Source: Njordibacter sp028825405
GTDB lineage: Bacteria > Pseudomonadota > Gammaproteobacteria > Pseudomonadales > Balneatricaceae
Reading direction: 5' to 3'
Assembly (NCBI RefSeq): GCF_047730065.1
Contig: NZ_CP159829.1
Coordinates: 1,860,001 to 1,924,000 of the forward strand
DNA: 64,000 bases
The notes beneath the pieces were generated by a model that was not told where the DNA came from, ran no database searches, and saw only the letters and a list, made by a program, of their open reading frames with translations. This document shows, piece after piece, positions 62,026 through 64,000 of this stretch. The position numbers and the translations under genes are program-made. The number at the start of each line of letters is the position of its first letter. The first letter of the stretch is position 1.

Positions 62026-64000
62026 GTGGCTACAATCAGAAAAGGGAATGGAAATGACAGAATTTACACTGGTTCAGGTGAAGATTATGCCTATGGTGGT
62101 GGTGGTGATGATGATATTAATGGTTACCTAACACCGGAAGGTGAATTCGACTATCTCTACTGGAAATCATCAGGCACACAATGGCTTTATGGTGGTGAGG
62201 GTAACGACACTATATTTGGTGGAACTGATGTAGATAATATTTGGGGGGACGGAGGGAACGACTTCCTTAACGGTCGAGAGGGAAATGATGTTATCAGTGG
62301 AGGCGAAGGGGATGATGAATTACATGGAGAAGATGGCAACGATACTTTAGATGGAGGGCTTGGTGTTGATTATATGGGTGGTGATGAAGGAGACGATACC
62401 TATTATGTTGATGACATCTGGGATGATGTTTGGGATGCCAGTGGCAACGATACATTACATATTTCAGTAGATTATTATAATGCCGATTCGACTATTGAAA
62501 ATATCCAGTATAGTGATGGTGTAAAAAAAATTCCATACTGGATAGACGCCCTAATTACTGATGATTCTAGTGTTCATCACCATCATTATCTCGAAAATGA
62601 TAAAACATTTAAATATCTGTTCCCGCAGCAAGTCTTGTCTTATTTCGATGCCAAAGACCTGAATGGTTGGTCGCCAGCGGAGTCCTCCCTTGAAGCTGCT
62701 TTTGTACATATTGTTTCTCTATTAAGCAGACTTGTTGACGCTAATTTTGTTCAAACTTCTAATGCTTATCAAGCTAATACGATTGCAGTTTCTACCAACG
62801 CTCAAACTGACTCTGGCGGTTATGCTTCGCATCCAGATAATAGCCGTATATATGATGATTTTGAAGGCTCAGACATTTTTATGGATGATTCTAACGCTGA
62901 CCCGTCTATAAGTACCCCTAATTATGACCTTGAATCTCTAGTCCATGAACTGGGCCATGCGCTAGGCCTCAAGCATCCATTCAGCAAAATTGATCCAAGC
63001 GGAACAATTGCTCCCCCCCCTTATCTAGAGTCCAGTTTAGAAGAAAATAATCAGTGGACTGCTATAAGTTACACAACTTCTACTCAATACTACTCTGCAA
63101 GCTTTAGGCCTTTAGATCTAGCAGCGTTGCAGTATCTTTATGGCGTATCTACATCTGCAAACGCTGGAAATACAACGTTTACCTTTAGCAAGAGTGAAGG
63201 AACTTTCGTTTATGATGGGCAAGGCATCGACAAGATTGACGCTACCAATGCAGCCACTGCAGCTACCATATATTTAACCCCAGGTGACTGGAGTTTTATT
63301 GGTGTTAAATCTGACTTAATCACAACCAAAAATCAACTAACAATAAATTTCAATACAGTGATTGAAGACCTCTGGGGTGGGTCTTTCGATGACAACTTAC
63401 ATGGTAATGAGACTGGCAATACAATTCTTGGCAATGATGGTAATGATACGATCTTTGGCTATCTTGGCAACGATACTTTAAATGGAGAGAGTGGTGACGA
63501 TAGTTTATATGGGGGCGCTGGAAGCGACCAAATTAACACTGGCTCAGGCAATGATTACGCTTATGGAGGAAATGGTGATGATGATATTAATGGTTCCCTA
63601 ACACCAGAAGGTGAGTACACGTATGAATATCAGACGTCATCAGGCACACAATGGCTTTATGGCAACGATGGTAATGATACCATTATCGGTGGATCTAACG
63701 TTGATAACATCGATGGTGGAATTGGAAACGACTTTCTTGGTGGCAGGGAGGGAAACGATATTATCAGTGGAGGCGAAGGACATGATATATTAAACGGATG
63801 GTATGGCGACGATACTTTAAATGGAGGGGAAGGACCTGATGTGCTCTGGGGTGGAGAAGGCAACGACACCTTAACTGGGGGTGATGGGTCAGATTATATT
63901 GCCGGCGGCTCAGGATTCGACAATACCGTTTACCTCTCTAACGTTAGCCAGTATTCAATTCTCATTGAGAGCGCCAACATTTGGCCAGTAAGTGTTGTTT
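62026..64000 (+). CDS. RTX protein with serralysin-like (M10) metalloprotease domain, 3' end beyond window
   Basis: The frame is open from a GTG at 62026 (AAGGAAG eight bases upstream) to the window end, 658 codons, with no stop. Residues ~1-130 are RTX calcium-binding nonapeptides (GGxGNDxxxGG). Residues ~180-430 form a protease domain with the zinc motif HELGHALGLKH (H307, E308, H311, H317). From ~455 RTX repeats resume. The Met-turn reads AISY instead of the usual MSY. No signal peptide is seen, as expected for type I secretion, although no secretion genes are nearby. Residues 16-112 and 506-602 are duplicates. Confidence 0.88.
   Translation, partial: MATIRKGNGNDRIYTGSGEDYAYGGGGDDDINGYLTPEGEFDYLYWKSSGTQWLYGGEGNDTIFGGTDVDNIWGDGGNDFLNGREGNDVISGGEGDDELHGEDGNDTLDGGLGVDYMGGDEGDDTYYVDDIWDDVWDASGNDTLHISVDYYNADSTIENIQYSDGVKKIPYWIDALITDDSSVHHHHYLENDKTFKYLFPQQVLSYFDAKDLNGWSPAESSLEAAFVHIVSLLSRLVDANFVQTSNAYQANTIAVSTNAQTDSGGYASHPDNSRIYDDFEGSDIFMDDSNADPSISTPNYDLESLVHELGHALGLKHPFSKIDPSGTIAPPPYLESSLEENNQWTAISYTTSTQYYSASFRPLDLAALQYLYGVSTSANAGNTTFTFSKSEGTFVYDGQGIDKIDATNAATAATIYLTPGDWSFIGVKSDLITTKNQLTINFNTVIEDLWGGSFDDNLHGNETGNTILGNDGNDTIFGYLGNDTLNGESGDDSLYGGAGSDQINTGSGNDYAYGGNGDDDINGSLTPEGEYTYEYQTSSGTQWLYGNDGNDTIIGGSNVDNIDGGIGNDFLGGREGNDIISGGEGHDILNGWYGDDTLNGGEGPDVLWGGEGNDTLTGGDGSDYIAGGSGFDNTVYLSNVSQYSILIESANIWPVSVV
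62071..62360 (+). repeat. RTX block duplicated at 63541-63830
   Basis: These 290 bases and 63541-63830 align without gaps at a fixed distance of 1470 bases (490 codons). They share YAYGGxGDDDING, LTPEGE and SSGTQWLYG. The protease domain sits between the copies. Confidence 0.85.

Noticed and set aside
1..64000. Possible CRISPR arrays
   Set aside because: The only regular repeats are the 23-bp tandem at 55495, coding repeats in TPR, Sel1 and RTX genes, and short hexamers; none has repeat-spacer structure.
62026..64000. A toxin of the RTX pore-forming type
   Set aside because: The visible globular part has a serralysin-type zinc motif and no hydrophobic pore domain; the unseen 3' part could still change this view.

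Overview
The window looks like chromosomal DNA of a marine-type gammaproteobacterium. The evidence is moderate to low GC, Fur-, Zur- and RutR-type operator sequences, a Pal lipoprotein, a ZrgA-type zinc system, many Sel1-repeat proteins and several catabolic ABC transporters for small nitrogen compounds. The genus cannot be named from the sequence.

Bases 1-22000 are mostly nucleobase catabolism. On the minus strand lie the reductive pyrimidine pathway (preA partial, preT, dihydropyrimidinase, beta-ureidopropionase) and an NMT1/SsuA-type ABC importer. A RutR-like TetR regulator lies near 20 kb. On the plus strand is a second importer (BMP-type binding protein, double ATPase, two permeases) ending in a cytosine-deaminase-like amidohydrolase. 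Four near-consensus RutR boxes (3192, 3215, 8306, 13904) stand before these units and suggest one shared regulon. Between them (8.4-13.4 kb) sits a separate divergent cluster: an arylmalonate-decarboxylase/Asp-Glu-racemase-like enzyme, an atypical SDR, a zinc alcohol dehydrogenase, an aldehyde dehydrogenase and a GntR regulator, with several GGTATAC palindromes in the divergent promoter.

Bases 22-29.2 kb hold a branched-chain-type (Liv) ABC operon ending in a hydantoin-racemase-like gene, a divergent GntR regulator and a decayed PhyH dioxygenase. Bases 29.2-38.2 kb hold small genes: two units preceded by Fur boxes, an HU-like protein with a serine tail, an XRE regulator, an AlkB-like dioxygenase, a Sel1 protein, and a ZrgA-like zinc operon behind a Zur box.

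Bases 38.4-48.9 kb hold a 1009-residue kinase/M23/class-III-aminotransferase fusion, then a creatinine cluster: LysR, creatininase, a Tat-exported binding protein with a PotABC-like importer, and creatinase. This should convert imported creatinine to creatine and then to sarcosine plus urea.

Bases 49-64 kb are accessory: uncharacterised exported proteins, Sel1-repeat proteins (one with 17 repeats), a stand-alone Pal, an asparagine-heptad coiled-coil protein, a duplicated and decayed small gene, two copies of a phage-type small gene flanking a TPR-methyltransferase gene, the 3' half of a tRNA-Phe gene (a likely attachment-site relic), and the start of a large RTX protein with a serralysin-like protease domain that runs off the end of the window.
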